A stretch of DNA of 64,000 nucleotides. Origin: Neoarius graeffei (Eukaryota > Chordata > Actinopteri > Siluriformes > Ariidae). The notes below the pieces were generated by a model. It saw only the letters and a program-made list of their open reading frames with translations, was not told the DNA's origin and searched no databases. Where the stretch lies: NCBI RefSeq assembly GCF_027579695.1, contig NC_083596.1, forward strand, positions 49,909,257 to 49,973,256. The letters run 5' to 3'. The position numbers and the translations under genes are program-made. This document shows, piece by piece, positions 45,762 through 58,260 of the stretch (the first letter of the stretch is position 1; each line of letters begins with the position of its first letter).

Positions 45762-47300
45762 CTTAGAACATGCTGCTTTTATTTATTAATGAAGGTTGTA
45801 CTTTTTATAGTTACTGTTAATGTTATGAGTCCTGTTCTGTGACATGTTGTAGCATCTATAGCTGCTTTTAAGACCAAAAAAAAAATTCAGCTTGTCATGT
45901 TACTGAGAAACTGCAACGTTTTACACATAAAATTTGTAAAATCTCCTTACAAATAAACGCCTCCTTACAGAAAACGTCCAACCCTTTTAGTATTAGCGGA
46001 GCGTCCGTCATGAAAGTCCCTGTGAATCAGCTGTTACTATAGGAACTCGAATACGTTGTGGCTGCGCTACTGTCAGAGCTGCTGTTCGAGCAAACCAATT
46101 CCCAACAAATTCGGACAACAAAACCTTCTTGTAAATCCTTTCAAAAAATGAGCTGCGGTTTTCATTTCCACTCTCCTGATTGCTCATGGATTCTTTGGGG
46201 CGTGACCTGTGCTCTGACTGGATACGAACATCACCAAGAGCTACATTTATGATTTAAAAAAAACCAAACAAACAAACAAACAAAAAAACGTCTGAACGTT
46301 CTGAAGTCATGAGCTACATTCATGTGTCCCTGTGTTAAAGAGAAAGTTCAACGTGAGCACTTTGAAGTTGATGAGTTTTTTCGCAATGTTGGTGTTTCTC
46401 ACTTTGTCGGAATCAGTTGGAATTTCATGTCGCGCTTGATGTGTAATGTTCGTTGTGAGTAGTGATTTACCAACACGTGTTAAGAAAATGCTGACATTCC
46501 TGAAGTTGTAGCTTTACGTTATCCTGATAAAACACTTTACAGCTACCTACTAGCTAGCTATAATCGTAATCAGATGTGACGCATGATGATTTAAAAAAAA
46601 AAAGTTAAAATCTATTAAAAAAAAATTGCAAAGTCCAAAGAATAGTTATCTGTTAACAGATCTGGGCCGCTGCTCTTTCATCATTTCATCTTGTTGCATG
46701 TTTTTCAGTTTGTGTCCAGATTAAACCAGATGTTTAAATACAAAAAAAAAAAAAAAAGACATTAAAGTGACCAAATACCATGTGACATTTTTGGCCATGA
46801 CTTTCAAGGAACACAGAAAGAACAGCTGATTTCACTGATTTCATGTGTGTGTGTGTGTGTTAGGTAAGGCCACTGTTATGCAGCTTTCCTGAATCTGGGT
46901 TACTGGGCCATTGCAGACAGGCCAGGCAGTGTGACCAGCCATGCAGAAATGAACCTAAGCCTGTTTCTTGTGGTTAAACTCACCTAAAAGTGTGCTCGCC
47001 CTTTAAGAGCTGTGTCTGATTCTCGGGAACAGATCTGCTCCAACATGCAGCAAAACTCAATTCTGGGCAGACAGACCAGTAATAAGTCATAATAATAATT
47101 ATAAGTGACATGTTTTTAGAGATCAGGAACGTTTATTAACCCAGGCAGCGGGTTGTTTTTAAGATTCCCCAGACGACACAGGACAAAGCAGGAAGTAAAC
47201 AGTTAACTTTATTGGAAACACAGATCAAAATATGTTAAAGACAAATGTGTGGGACAAGCTGGAAGGAAATAAAGTGCACTGAAATGATGTGTAACCGCAA
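45762..47300. other. non-coding stretch
   Basis: Only A-rich runs and a short GT run near 46843-46860. No exon recognised. Confidence 0.3.
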
Positions 47301-47622
47301 GCTGGCCTAGTGGTTAGCGTGTCCGCCTCTTGACTGGGAGATTGCGAGTTCTACTTGTGGTTGGGTCATACCAAAGACCATCATAAAAATGGTACCTACT
47401 GCCATCTGGCAAGGCACACTGCAATACAGATGTGAGTAGGGAAGTTAAACTCTTGCGGTGACCGGAGGACTCCCCCCCCCCCCCCCCCCCCCACTGTAAC
47501 CCTAGCAATCGGCACCGTACCCATGCGCTTCAAGGAGTTGGGTGGTGCTAGGACAGGAGACTGCTTGGGAGGATCCTGGCGTGAGAGGGACTTTGATTTG
47601 AAACGCTGTGTCTGATCATCCA
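47300..47622 (+). mobile_element. second tRNA-derived SINE-like family, with a poly(C) tract
   Basis: The head GCTGGCCTAGTGGTTAGCGT resembles a tRNA A box and GCGAGTTCTA a B box. The body then differs from the other SINE family. A run of about 22 C at 47474-47491 and its neighbourhood interrupts it. Confidence 0.5.
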
Positions 47623-47629
47623 AATCCGC

Positions 47630-49085
47630 CCTAGTTTTAAATAATCATGTTGTAATGGAAGTTTGTTTTGAAGCGTTTCTATAGCAACAGATGATGTACG
47701 ATGTACAATAGATGTTCCACAAAAACAGATTTAAAAAAACGTATAGCATTGTTGTGAAGTTTTCTGTAAAGAGAAATGTGTTTATTTTTACGTTTATGGA
47801 AGGAGTCTCCAGTGTGAGTGCTTTGTATTTTTCCGACTTGACACTTTTTTGCGGTTTTTCTGTAACACTGTAACATGACAAGCTGCGTTTTGGTCTATTT
47901 AGAGGGACGAATCAGACATCGTCAAACAGGACGCTGATGAATTCTCAGCAAGAGCGTCACAAGATCGATTTATCTTCTCAGCGAAAAGAAAAGTGATTCG
48001 GCTTCCAGAGTTCACCGAAAACATTCCAAATTCAAAGAGTTGACTCATGATTCATGACTCATTGACTCACATCTCTTAGGTATAAATTTATCGCAGCATC
48101 GCTTTGACGCTGGATAAACGTTTTTGTCCTTTATGGGACGTCCATAGATGACAGACCTCAATTTCTCTCTCTGTCTGTCTGTATCTCTGATATGTCTAGG
48201 TCTATTTCAAGAGGATCTTCGATATCTGTGTGTTTGGGTTATGACTTTGCTGACAGGAAGAAAAGAACTACTTTCACACTTTACCTCTCTTTGCATATAT
48301 TTTGCATTAAAGCAGGGGATCATAATGATGCATTTCACAAACAGCTGGGAACAGTTGGGACCAGCTCACATGGTTCTGTTTGTATAGTTGTTGTTTTATT
48401 AATAATTAGCATTACTAGCTCATGGAATGGATGGGTTTTTTTTCATCAGATGGTTTAACTTTTCCTGAATGCCTGAATGCTAGTGTTGGACTCCTGATAA
48501 TGGACTGAGATCTCCATGTTTTCTCTTCTGTTCCCTTCAGGTATTTTAGTTCCATCTCACTGGGTGGAGATCACATCACAGCTGCCACACATGTGGCTCT
48601 TCTCGAAACCTGTCTGATCTTGACCTAGATTTGCTCAGTGTTTTTTTTTTTTTTTTACTTCTAGGAACAAATGTGAAGCAACCTTGATCAAACCCTTAGC
48701 ATTAGCGGTTTTCAGGGTCATTAGATAAGAGGTTGCAGAAGATAGAAAAAAAGCACACCAGAGAGCTCACACTCCCAAAATGATCAGAATGTTAAGTTGT
48801 GACAAACCTCCATGTCTCCCATTGTCACCTTCTCCATGTTTCCTCCTTCCTTAAAACCAGCCACGCTAATTTTTTTAACAAACGATAACAAAAAGCAGCC
48901 CGTTATCAGGGCAAAGTGTTTTCACGTTAGTGTTAGTGCTCATTTAGTGCTAATACTTCAATGGGCATGACTCGGATAAAAAAGACACTTTGTGCTCCTG
49001 TATGTATTGTAGTGCTTTTGAGGAAACCTACTGCTGGTCTAGAAACAGCAGCACTCAGTCAGTGATAAGCACAAAGTTTTGGAAT
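47630..49085. other. non-coding stretch
   Basis: No coding exon or named repeat recognised; presumed intronic. Confidence 0.3.
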
Positions 49086-49089
49086 TGAT

Positions 49090-49865
49090 CATGAAAGTTT
49101 AAAAATCTCTCCACAAAGGCCCAGCGGAAGTCTAGAATTTTCCATAGAAGACCGGAATTTTCCATGAATGTCTAGAATTCTACATGAAGGTGTAGAATTA
49201 TCTTTGAAAGTCTAGAAATCTCTCCATGAACGTCTAGAACCTTCCTCAAAGTTCTAGCATGCTCCATGAAAGTCCAGAATCTCTCCATGAATGTCTAGAA
49301 TCTTCCATGAGATTCTAGAATTCTCCATGAAAGTCTAGAAATCTCTCCATGAATGTCTAGAATCTTCCATGACATTGTGGAAATCTCCATGAAAGTTGAG
49401 AACTCTCTCCATGAAGGTCTAGAACTTTCCATAAGGTTGGAGAATTCTCCATGAAAGTCTAGAAATCTCTCCATGAAGGTCTAGAACTTTCAGTGAGATT
49501 CCAGTATTCTCTATGAAAGTCTAGAAATCTCTTCTTGAAGGTCTAGAACCTTCCCTGAGGTTCTCCAATTCTTCATGAAAATCTAGAGTTTCTCCATGAA
49601 TGTCTAGGATCTTCCATGAGGTTCTATATTTCTCCGTGGAAAGTCTAGAAATCTCTCCACAAAGGTCTAGAATCTTCCTTTAGGTTCTAGATTTCTACAT
49701 GAAAATCTATAAATCACTCCATGAATGTGTAGAATTTTTTGTGCAAGTTTAGAATGTTATGTGGAAGACCAGAATGTTGAAAATGATCAGTCAAATTCTA
49801 GAATTTCCCATGAGGTTCAAGAATTCTTCACACATGCCTAAAATTCTCTCTGGAGAATTTTATGG
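49090..49865. repeat. minisatellite, CTCCATGAAAGTCTAGAAATCTCTCCATGAA-type unit, rich in GAAnnTTC
   Basis: Imperfect units of 30-65 bp combine TCCATGAAAGTCTAGAAATC, CTCCATGAAGGTCTAGAAC and CTTCCATGAGGTTCTAGAATT. At least nine GAAnnTTC or TTCnnGAA motifs occur. Confidence 0.85.
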
Positions 49866-50579
49866 AACTCAGAAATGGAACTCTCTCATGTCGTGTGATG
49901 TGTCCTGTGATATCAGGCGATGTTTTTACCAAGGTCAAAGTTTGTTTCCACTTTTATCCAGAGTGACAGCTGAAATGAATGCATTTACTGTTTAAATCAT
50001 GTTTCTTGGATCTAGTTCTTTTCAGGACAGGAATGGTCGAATGACCAGTGATTTGCCAACCATTACAATTCCCTGTTTATGAAGAAGTAACATTCTGTTG
50101 TTCATTCACAGTTCTGTTTATTACTGTGGAATATAGCAGCGATAAACAGTCTTTCCCTGCAGTACTGTCAGAGCCGCTATCATAGAAAACTAACCAACAC
50201 TTTCTGGCCAATCAGAGTCCAGTATTCAACAGCGCCGTGGTAAAAAGTAAACACCTGCACAGTTACTTTGTTTAATGACTCTGGTTTTGTGTGTGTTTTA
50301 ATCATCATTCCCGCCCGGATGTTGTGTAATGCATCTCAGTGATCTCTGCTTGTTAACGACATACAATGAAACTCTCTTCATGCTCATTACCGTTTAGGAC
50401 ATGCCCAGTGATTGTTCCACTTTCCACGACTACTTTTATACGTCCACATAACCATCACTCCGCTCCAGTGAACTCCAGTCCGCTTCTGTGTCTCTGGAAT
50501 TCCCAACATGCCCGGTCTTAATGAATACAATTACTACTGTTGTAAATAACCACCACCACCAGCACCACCACACCCTGCT

Positions 50580-50905
50580 GTCAGCTGAGGATGGGGCGAA
50601 AAAGGAAGAAAGAAAATAAAAAAGAAAAACAATAAACTACTGAAATACCTAAAAGAGAAGGAAAATTAAAAAATAAAATCTAAAAGTAAGGTAAGAAAGG
50701 AAGAAAGAAACAAATGAACAAACAAAACCAGAGTAACCCATCGAGAAAAATAGCAAAAAATAAAGAAATAAACGAATTAAAAGAAAAAGATAGAACCAAA
50801 TTCAAAGAGAACAATACAAGGTAAAAGAAAGACAAGAAAACAAAAGACAAGTAAAAGAAAGAAGGAAAGAAAGAAACAAACAAAATGAGAAAGAAAGTAA
50901 ACGTC
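50580..50905. repeat. purine-rich low-complexity tract (AAGAAAG-type)
   Basis: A/G-rich on the + strand. Frames on the other strand give Phe/Leu/Ser repeats only. Confidence 0.8.
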
Positions 50906-50909
50906 ATTC

Positions 50910-51440
50910 AGTTTTGAGCATGCTTTTGGATCACTCACTTCCTGTTGATGATACTTCACTTCCTGTCTATTCAGCCATAAATATCGTAGTCTGTCAAGTT
51001 TCAGTGTTTACAGGCCTTGTGGTTGTTGTTGTTTTTTTTTCTTTCTGGCCCAGAAATGATCACTTTCTTTACCCTCTTTAATTTCGGTCATGTTTCTAAT
51101 TTCAAAATATAACGTTGTGATCTGAGGTAAAAATATTAAAGAACCAAAATCTCGTGGGTTAAACTGGTTTCAGTTTTTCACAAATGCAATCAACTGCATC
51201 AAAACGTAACAAATTAGTTCAAGATTTCATCTCAGAACTGCTCTTCTTTACTTTTGTTCTGTGAGCTAATTAGCATGCTAGCAAGCCGGCTAGTTAGCGC
51301 GCTAGTCAGTAAGTATATTTAGTAAGTGCTGACTGTGATTAAAGATGTGAGAATTTCAGTATCAAATCCTGAGTGCGTTTAATTCAACTCCAATAATTAA
51401 TTACTGTAATTTATTATCTGTAAAAGGAATATACTGTCAT
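50910..51440. other. non-coding stretch
   Basis: Nothing recognised. GCTAGCAAGC/TAGTTAGCGCGCTAG words near 51270-51305 are weakly palindromic. Confidence 0.3.
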
Positions 51441-51441
<1 letters not shown>

Positions 51442-51472
<31 letters not shown>

Positions 51473-51835
51473 ACGCACTCTGTCTGATGGAGTGAACAGG
51501 AAGACAGATGAGTCTCATGACTCCAGATGGAATGTGTGGTATCCGTGTCACCGCCACGCACAGTGTTCTGCCAGTGTTCTCCAGGCAGCGATACACACAT
51601 CCTGTCCTCTCACCCTCACCCCCTCTCACACACTCTTCTTCATTTTGTAATGAGGGTGGTGAAGTAAAAATCGAGAGACAGAGAGAGCTCGAGAGAGTGT
51701 GTGTGTGTGTGTGTGTGTGTGCACGCGCACAGTGCTTGCATTCTGCTGTTGGTGTTGGGTTCAAAGACAGCTTCACAATGTAACCATGACAACAAGAAAC
51801 CAGAAAACCAGAACAGAGAAAGACAGAGTACTAAG

Positions 51836-51877
<42 letters not shown>

Positions 51878-51987
51878 TCCACTGGTGAGCCTGAATCAGT
51901 GTCACAGTGGGTCATAATGTCACTGGATACACAGCAGTGATGTCACACCCAGTTGTCACGCTGCCCTGTCTGTCCACACTGAGAGAT

Positions 51988-52030
<43 letters not shown>
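51442..52030. repeat. four (GT)n arrays within 600 bp
   Basis: GT runs at about 51442-51470, 51697-51720, 51838-51876 and 51989-52028, all in the same sense. Alternating purine-pyrimidine sequence of this length can adopt Z-DNA. Confidence 0.9.
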
Positions 52031-52033
<3 letters not shown>

Positions 52034-52189
52034 AACTGTGTCCGTGTTATGAAATGAAAAATGGAAAAAAAACCCTCACGCTGACTTAATTATAGTCTCT
52101 TCTATATTAATTAGTCTGTGCCTTTTCTTTTCATTCTACAGAATAGACCTCTCTCTCTTTCACTCACACAATCACACACACACACACAC

Positions 52190-52610
52190 ACAGAAGAGAT
52201 GGTGAAACCTCTGTTTTGTTGTGATGTCGATGAGATAACTGAAACATTTTCCCAGGAGAAGATCACTGGAGAAAGTGAGGCGGAAGAAGTGTGTGAATGA
52301 GGGTGTGTCTCATCATCTCCTCTGTGATGTCATACAATGGGGGTAGAACCTCAGATCCTTTGTGATGTCATAGATGAGATGGTGGAACCTCAGTTTTTTG
52401 ATGTTTTTGTGCCCTCCCGAGGTCATCGATAAAGATGTGGAATCTTCCCTCCTTTGATGTATCATATCGGGGATTTGGGATCCTCACATCCTTTGTGATG
52501 TCACCAAGGAGACAATTGGATGTAATTTCCTTTGTGATGTCATAAACAATATGGTGGAACCTCAGTTCCTCTGGGATGTTATGAATGAGGCGGTGGAACC
52601 AAAATAAGAA
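52190..52610. repeat. degenerate minisatellite, CCTTTGTGATGTCATAGATGAGATGGTGGAACCTCAG unit
   Basis: About seven worn units of 45-55 bp, each with TTTGTGATGTCAT and GGTGGAACCTC. No coding role seen. Confidence 0.7.
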
Positions 52611-52619
52611 CAGTACTAA

Positions 52620-53600
52620 CAGTGCTGTACCTTGTCCTGTGTTGTCTTTTGTATCTCCAGGCGCCTGGGATAGTGAACGGAACAACTCTTTAAAATATAA
52701 TCGGACCTTAAGGACCAAGACAGTATTTGACATGGACGTTGTTTGTTCTTTGGAGAACAAAGGTTCCGTGGAGGACTTATTCTGGCTCAATTCATGTTTC
52801 TACACTGAGGTCAGAATTTAAAAAAAAACAAACGGAGGAAAATAACAACCTTCTGAAAAACATGACCTCGCTGTTTACCACTATGTCGTGAAGAGTGAAA
52901 CATGATCCGTGCTTTGCTTCCTCGTCTAATCTAATCAAGAGGCAATTCAAAGGCAGATTGTGTTCCCTGTAAATGAGGTGATAAACTGAATGGCAGTGGA
53001 ATGTTTTATTTTTCTTGTGTGTGGGAGATTCCTTCCTTCCTTGTGTATCCAATATTAATACAGTGAGAATATAGACAGGTCTTTTTTTTTTTTTTAGATT
53101 AGCATGCTTATTATAGCCGATAGCTGGACTTTGTTGGACTGTGTTTGTTTTCCTGTTGGCATCTGGTGGACGCAGCGAGCTGCAATTCGTTATTAATTAA
53201 CAGCCGAAATGTGACAAGAAGTCAGAGGAGTGTGAGTAAACAAACCCATAAGCACACTTGCGAGACTACGCTAATGAATTCCATCTCACTTTCCTTGACA
53301 GATCTCGAGCGAGGAAAGAAACCTCAGTCGGAAGCTACACTCTCACGGATTTCCTTGAGGACGGCTTGAATAAATCGACAGCTAGAGCTTGTGAGTGTCG
53401 TTTTCAATCTGTCTACATCAGAAGTTTTGCACCACAGTATCAGATGGATCGGCATGATGTCTCTGCATGCTAAGATGTTAAGCTAGCACAAGTGTGTTAG
53501 CGGTCAGAGGTTTTATTTGAGCGTGTTTGTTCTCAGAACGTTGAAGCAATTCTATAGAAATGAACGCTGAGCTTAAACAAAACCTGCTAGCAAATATATC
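52620..53600. other. non-coding stretch
   Basis: No exon or named repeat recognised. Confidence 0.3.
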
Positions 53601-53606
53601 AAGGGA

Positions 53607-54129
53607 ATATTTAACAGTTATTCCACGAAATCGAGTCGTACATGAGCTGATAGCTGACGAGGCGCGTAGCACCGAGTTGTCTATCATCCATGTATGACGA
53701 GATTGAATGGAATAACTGTTTTATTCTATCCACATTCACTGGATTTTGAGAAACAGATCATTTTTATTTTTTGCAAATTCAATCAAGAAAAACTTTACAC
53801 AAAACGTCCGACAAAATCATTTCTGCTTAGAATGGAAACTAACCGGCGAAACGACAGGAGCAATTTGTGAAAAATGTGATAATAATAATTCTTGAAAAAT
53901 AAAAAAACTACGTTCTTACCATCAAATACTTTCATTCCATATTTTGTTGCCTTTTTTTGTAATTTTTTGGGGTTTTTTTTCTTGTAGAGTTTTTATTTCG
54001 TTCTCGGTTGGTTCAGCAACCCGCTCCGCCATTTTGTTTTTCTCTACTCACGGTGTATGAGCTGATATCCTAGTAGTAGAGTAGCCAATCAGAGCGTGTG
54101 ATTGCTCATATCCAATGAATGTGGATAGG
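53607..54129. mobile_element. small DNA transposon or MITE with CTATCCACATTCA ends
   Basis: CTATCCACATTCACTGGATTTTGAG (from 53726) is mirrored by CTCATATCCAATGAATGTGGATAG (to about 54128). A second inverted pair, AACAGTTATTCCA and TGGAATAACTGTT (about 53609 and 53707), abuts it on the left, so the structure is compound. No TSD fixed. Confidence 0.5.
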
Positions 54130-54307
54130 ATAATCAGATTTATAATGAGATGAGTAATTTGAAGGCCTAAAATAAAGATGTAAGGAGTTAAAAACATTTG
54201 TCTTTTTCCTTCTTGTAAATGTACTTGAGAAAGTTTTCATTTTTAATAATAATAATTCAGGAAAGTCCTGGTACTTGGTTCTTTGGTAGAGTAACTCCAC
54301 TTCTGCT

Positions 54308-54345
<38 letters not shown>

Positions 54346-54866
54346 TCCTGACTCGAGTGTGTAAGGACGCAGACGTTCATTGTTTATGATCTACAGGAAA
54401 TGCTTGATTTATTTAAAGGTTATATTTAATTCTGCAGAGTGAGTTAGTTCCTGTTATCGCTTGCATTACAGCAGCTAGAAACAGTCATTCTCTTTTTTCT
54501 GTCTTTCCTGAAGTTAACGAGACAAAAAAAGTCGAGAAAGTTCAGGTTACACCTTTACGTGAGTGTTACAAAGCACTGGCACTGGAGACTCCTTCCATAA
54601 ACGGCTCCTTTACCGCATCGAGGATTATAAGAACATGTCTGTATTGCAGTTTGTATCACTGTGACATTTCTTTTTTTTTTGTAATCCAAGTGTAGCTCTT
54701 TTTTTTTCCATGTAAAATTAAGAAATGAAATGATTTGTTTGCCTTCAAGAGAAATCTCAATTCCATCTGTCTCTTAGTGCTTCTGCTGGAATTGTAACTC
54801 AGTCACGCACTGGTGCAGGAAGTGAATAATCACCTGGTGCTTTTGATAAGTAGTGCAAATGTAGGG

Positions 54867-54917
<51 letters not shown>

Positions 54918-55340
54918 GTTCTGATATGATTCACACTTGCACATGACTCACAGAGCAGCCTGAATGAAGGCGAATGTGATTTTATTTATCAATGTATCTA
55001 TTTATTTTAATGATGATGGCTCTGGTGTCTAAGATCTGTCTCTTAACATCCATAAAATATTCCAGGTTTAATGCTTTGATAATTTGCTGGTGTGTGTTTC
55101 AGGCGAGGAAGGAAGTTAACATGTAGTGGGATGAAAACTTCACATTATGATACGTCTTTACAAGTAGCACATGGTGCAACCTTTCAGTTATTCAGTTCGA
55201 GAAACTGCTAAAATATGAAGAAAGAGCAGCTCAGTTCATCACAACAGTGCAGAGACACAACTTTCTCTGATTTTCACTTTGACATAAATCTGTATTTTCA
55301 ATATTAAACATGATGTGAGAGCAAAAATCTGCTCTGAGTG
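54130..55340. repeat. mostly unassigned DNA with (CA)n arrays at 54309-54342 and 54870-54916
   Basis: Two CA microsatellites lie in otherwise unremarkable AT-rich sequence. No exon recognised. Confidence 0.6.
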
Positions 55341-55364
55341 TGGATGAGTGTGCAACCTGGTGAA

Positions 55365-55396
55365 CAGCCCCCCCCCCCCCACCCCCCCACCCCCCG
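55365..55396. repeat. poly(C) tract
   Basis: C runs broken by two A and one G. Similar C runs occur at about 47474 and 59881. Confidence 0.9.
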
Positions 55397-55539
55397 TTCC
55401 ACTGACCCACATTCACACGTGCTGTTCACAGAATAAAGTCTGTCACCGGATCAGACCTGAAAATCAAATCCAATCCAATCGACCACCGATCCTGCGTTTC
55501 TGTTCCAGACTAAAATCTGCTCATTGCTTAACTAGAATA

Positions 55540-56720
55540 GGAGAAAGAAAGAAAGAAAGAAAGAAAGAAAATAGCAAAAATGATGGTAAGAAAAGTAAAA
55601 AGGGGAAGGAAGAAAAAAAAACAGAAAAGGAGAAAATCAGAAAAAGGAAGGAAGGAAAAGAGAAAAGGAAACTCAAAAGAGAATGAGAATGAAAAAGAAT
55701 GAAAAAGGAAGAAAATAAAATAAATGGGGAAGAGGAAATAAGCAAAAAGAAATTAAAATAAAAAGAGAGGGTAAATATGACAAAAAGGAAAAGAATAAAA
55801 CAGGAAAGAAAGACAGAGGGAAATTAATGTCAAGAAGTTAATGGAAAAAAGAAAGAAGGATAGAAAGAAAACTAGAAAGAGGAAGGAAGGACAATAGAAA
55901 GAGGGAATGAAATAAATAAAATAGGACAAAGCGAATCACAAAACAGGGATGGAAGGAAAAAGGGGAGAAAATAAGAAATGAAGGAACAAGAGAAGGAAAG
56001 AGGTAATCAAGATATCTCATCTCATTATCTGTAGCCGCTTTATCCTTCTACAGGGTCGCAGGCGAGCTGGATCCTATCCCAGCTGACTACGGGCGAAAGG
56101 CGGGGTTCACCCTGGACAAGTCGCCAGGTCATCACAGGGCTGACACATAGACACAGACAACCATTCACACTCACATTCACACCTACGCTCAATTTAGAGT
56201 CACCAGTTAACCTAACCTGCATGTCTTTGGACTGTGGGGGAAACCGGAGCACCCGGAGGAAACCCATGCGGACACGGGGAGAACATGCAAACTCCACACA
56301 GAAAGGCCCTCACCGGCCACGGGGCTCGAACCCGGACCTTCTTGCTGTGAGGCGACAGCGCTAACCACTACACCACCGTGCTGCCCGTAATCAAGATATG
56401 GAAGGAAAAAAGAATAAAGAGGAGAGAAGTAAGTAAAGAGAGAAAAAGGGAGGAAAATCACGAGGAATGAAGAAGGAAAAAAGAAAGGGTAAAAAAGGGA
56501 ATAGGAGAGAGAGAGAATGGAAAAAAATATTGAAAGTGAAAGGTACTGTGAGAAAAGAAAGGTGAAGAAAGAAAGAAAGAGTAACAAAAAAAGGAGAAAG
56601 TGGAAGAAATAGATGAATGAGGGATACAGAGAAAGGAAAGTAAGAAAGAAGAAAGGGAAGAATGGAAAAGGGAAACCAGAGAGAAATGAATGAATGAAAG
56701 GAAGGAGGGACAGGAGAAAA
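55540..56720. repeat. GA-rich low-complexity region (GAAAG/GGAAGG), split by a SINE
   Basis: About 800 bp of purine-rich sequence on the + strand. Minus-strand frames encode only Phe/Ser/Leu-rich repeats. Confidence 0.85.
56016..56386 (-). mobile_element. tRNA-derived SINE, copy 10
   Basis: Reverse copy in the GA-rich tract with a perfect 13-bp TSD, GTAATCAAGATAT, at 56003-56015 and 56387-56399. Confidence 0.94.
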
Positions 56721-57084
56721 GAGGGCAGGTTCTGAGGTAAAGTGTGATGGTTGACCTGAATAAACTCCACATGCACAAACTGCTCACTGCCAGAATCGTG
56801 ATGTGTGATGCAGTGTTCGCCATGGCAGCCAGATGGATACAAGCTTCTTTCTCTTCCTCTTCACACCACCTCAGAATGAAAAGATGAATCATCTCAAAGC
56901 TTTTAGCAATTCATCACAATTACAGCGTACTTTTGAAATGATCTGTGGCTAATCACAAGGCTGCTACTACTTACTCACTCGCTCGCTGGATTTAACCCTC
57001 AAACACACACACAACTCATCACCAAGTCACGGAGAGGAAAGTGTCGGAGTGTTTAAACTTCAAAAACTTTTCAGCTTTTTTCAG

Positions 57085-58260
57085 TACTTGTGTGTTTTTC
57101 GTGTGTGTTGTCAGTAGTTGTGTGCTTTTAGTAAGTGTGTGTGTTGTCAGTAGTTGTGTGTTTGTAGTTGTGTGTTGTCAGTAGTTGTGTATTTTTAGTG
57201 TGTGTCGTCAGTAGTTGTGTGTTATTAGTAAGTGTGTGTTGTCAGTAGTTGTGTGCTTTTAGTAAGTGTGTGTTGTCAGGAGATGTGTGTTTTTAGTGTG
57301 TGTTTTCAGTAGTTGTGTGTTTTTTGTGTTTTGTCAGTAGTTGTGTGCTTTTAGTAAGTGTGTGTGTTGTCAGTAGTTGTGTGTTTGTAGTTGTGTGTTG
57401 TCAATAGTTGTGTATTTTTACTGTGTGTCGTCATTAGTTGTGTGCTTTTAGTAAGTGTGTGTTGTCAGATGTGTGTTTTTAGTGTGTTTTCAGTAGTTGT
57501 GTGCTTTTAGTAAGTGTGTGTGTGTTGTCAGTAGTTGTGTGTTTGTAGTTGTGTATTTTTAGTGTGTGTCATCAGTAGTTGTGTGTTATTAGTAAGTGTG
57601 TGTTGTCAGTAGTTGTGTGTTTTTAGTGTGTGTTGTCAGTAGTTGTGTGCTTTTAGTAAGTGTGTGTTGTCAGGAGATGTGTGTTTGTAGTTGTGTGTTG
57701 TCAGTAGTTGTGTACTTTTAGTGTGTCGTCAGTCGTTGTGTGTTATTAGTAAGTGTGTGTTGTCAGGAGATGTGTGTTTGTAGTGTGTGTTGTCAGTAGT
57801 TGTGTGCTGTCAGTAGTTGTGTGTTTTTTAGTAAGTGTGTGTTGTCAGGAGTTGTGTTTTTAGTGTGTGTTGTCAGTAGTTGTGTGTTTTTAGTGTGTGT
57901 TGTCAGTAGTTGTGTGTTATTAGTAAGTGTGTGTTGGCAGGAGTTTGTGCTTTTAGTGTGTGTTGTCAGTAGTTGTGTGCTTTTAGTAAGTGTGTGTTGT
58001 CAGTAGTTGTGTGTTTTAGTGTATGTTGTCAGTAGTTGTGTGCTTTTACTGTAGGAAGTGTGTTGTCAGTAGTTGTGTGTTCTCAGTTGTAGTGTGTTTT
58101 AGTGTGTGTTGTTGTCAGTATTAGTGTTTTTTGTGTGTATTGTCAGTAGTTGTGTGTTGTCACTAGTTTTGTACTTTTAGTAAATAGTTGTGTTTTTCTG
58201 CAGTTGCATGTTTTTCGGTTTGTATTTTTAGTAGCTGTGCATTGTTAGTTACTGTGGGTT
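57085..58260. repeat. minisatellite, GTGTGTTGTCAGTAGTTGTGTGCTTTTAGTAA unit
   Basis: About 35 units of roughly 30-36 bp. Two unit types (with TTTTAGTAAGTG or TTTTTAGTGTG) alternate irregularly, giving a higher-order pattern. It is G/T-rich on the + strand with few C. Confidence 0.9.
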
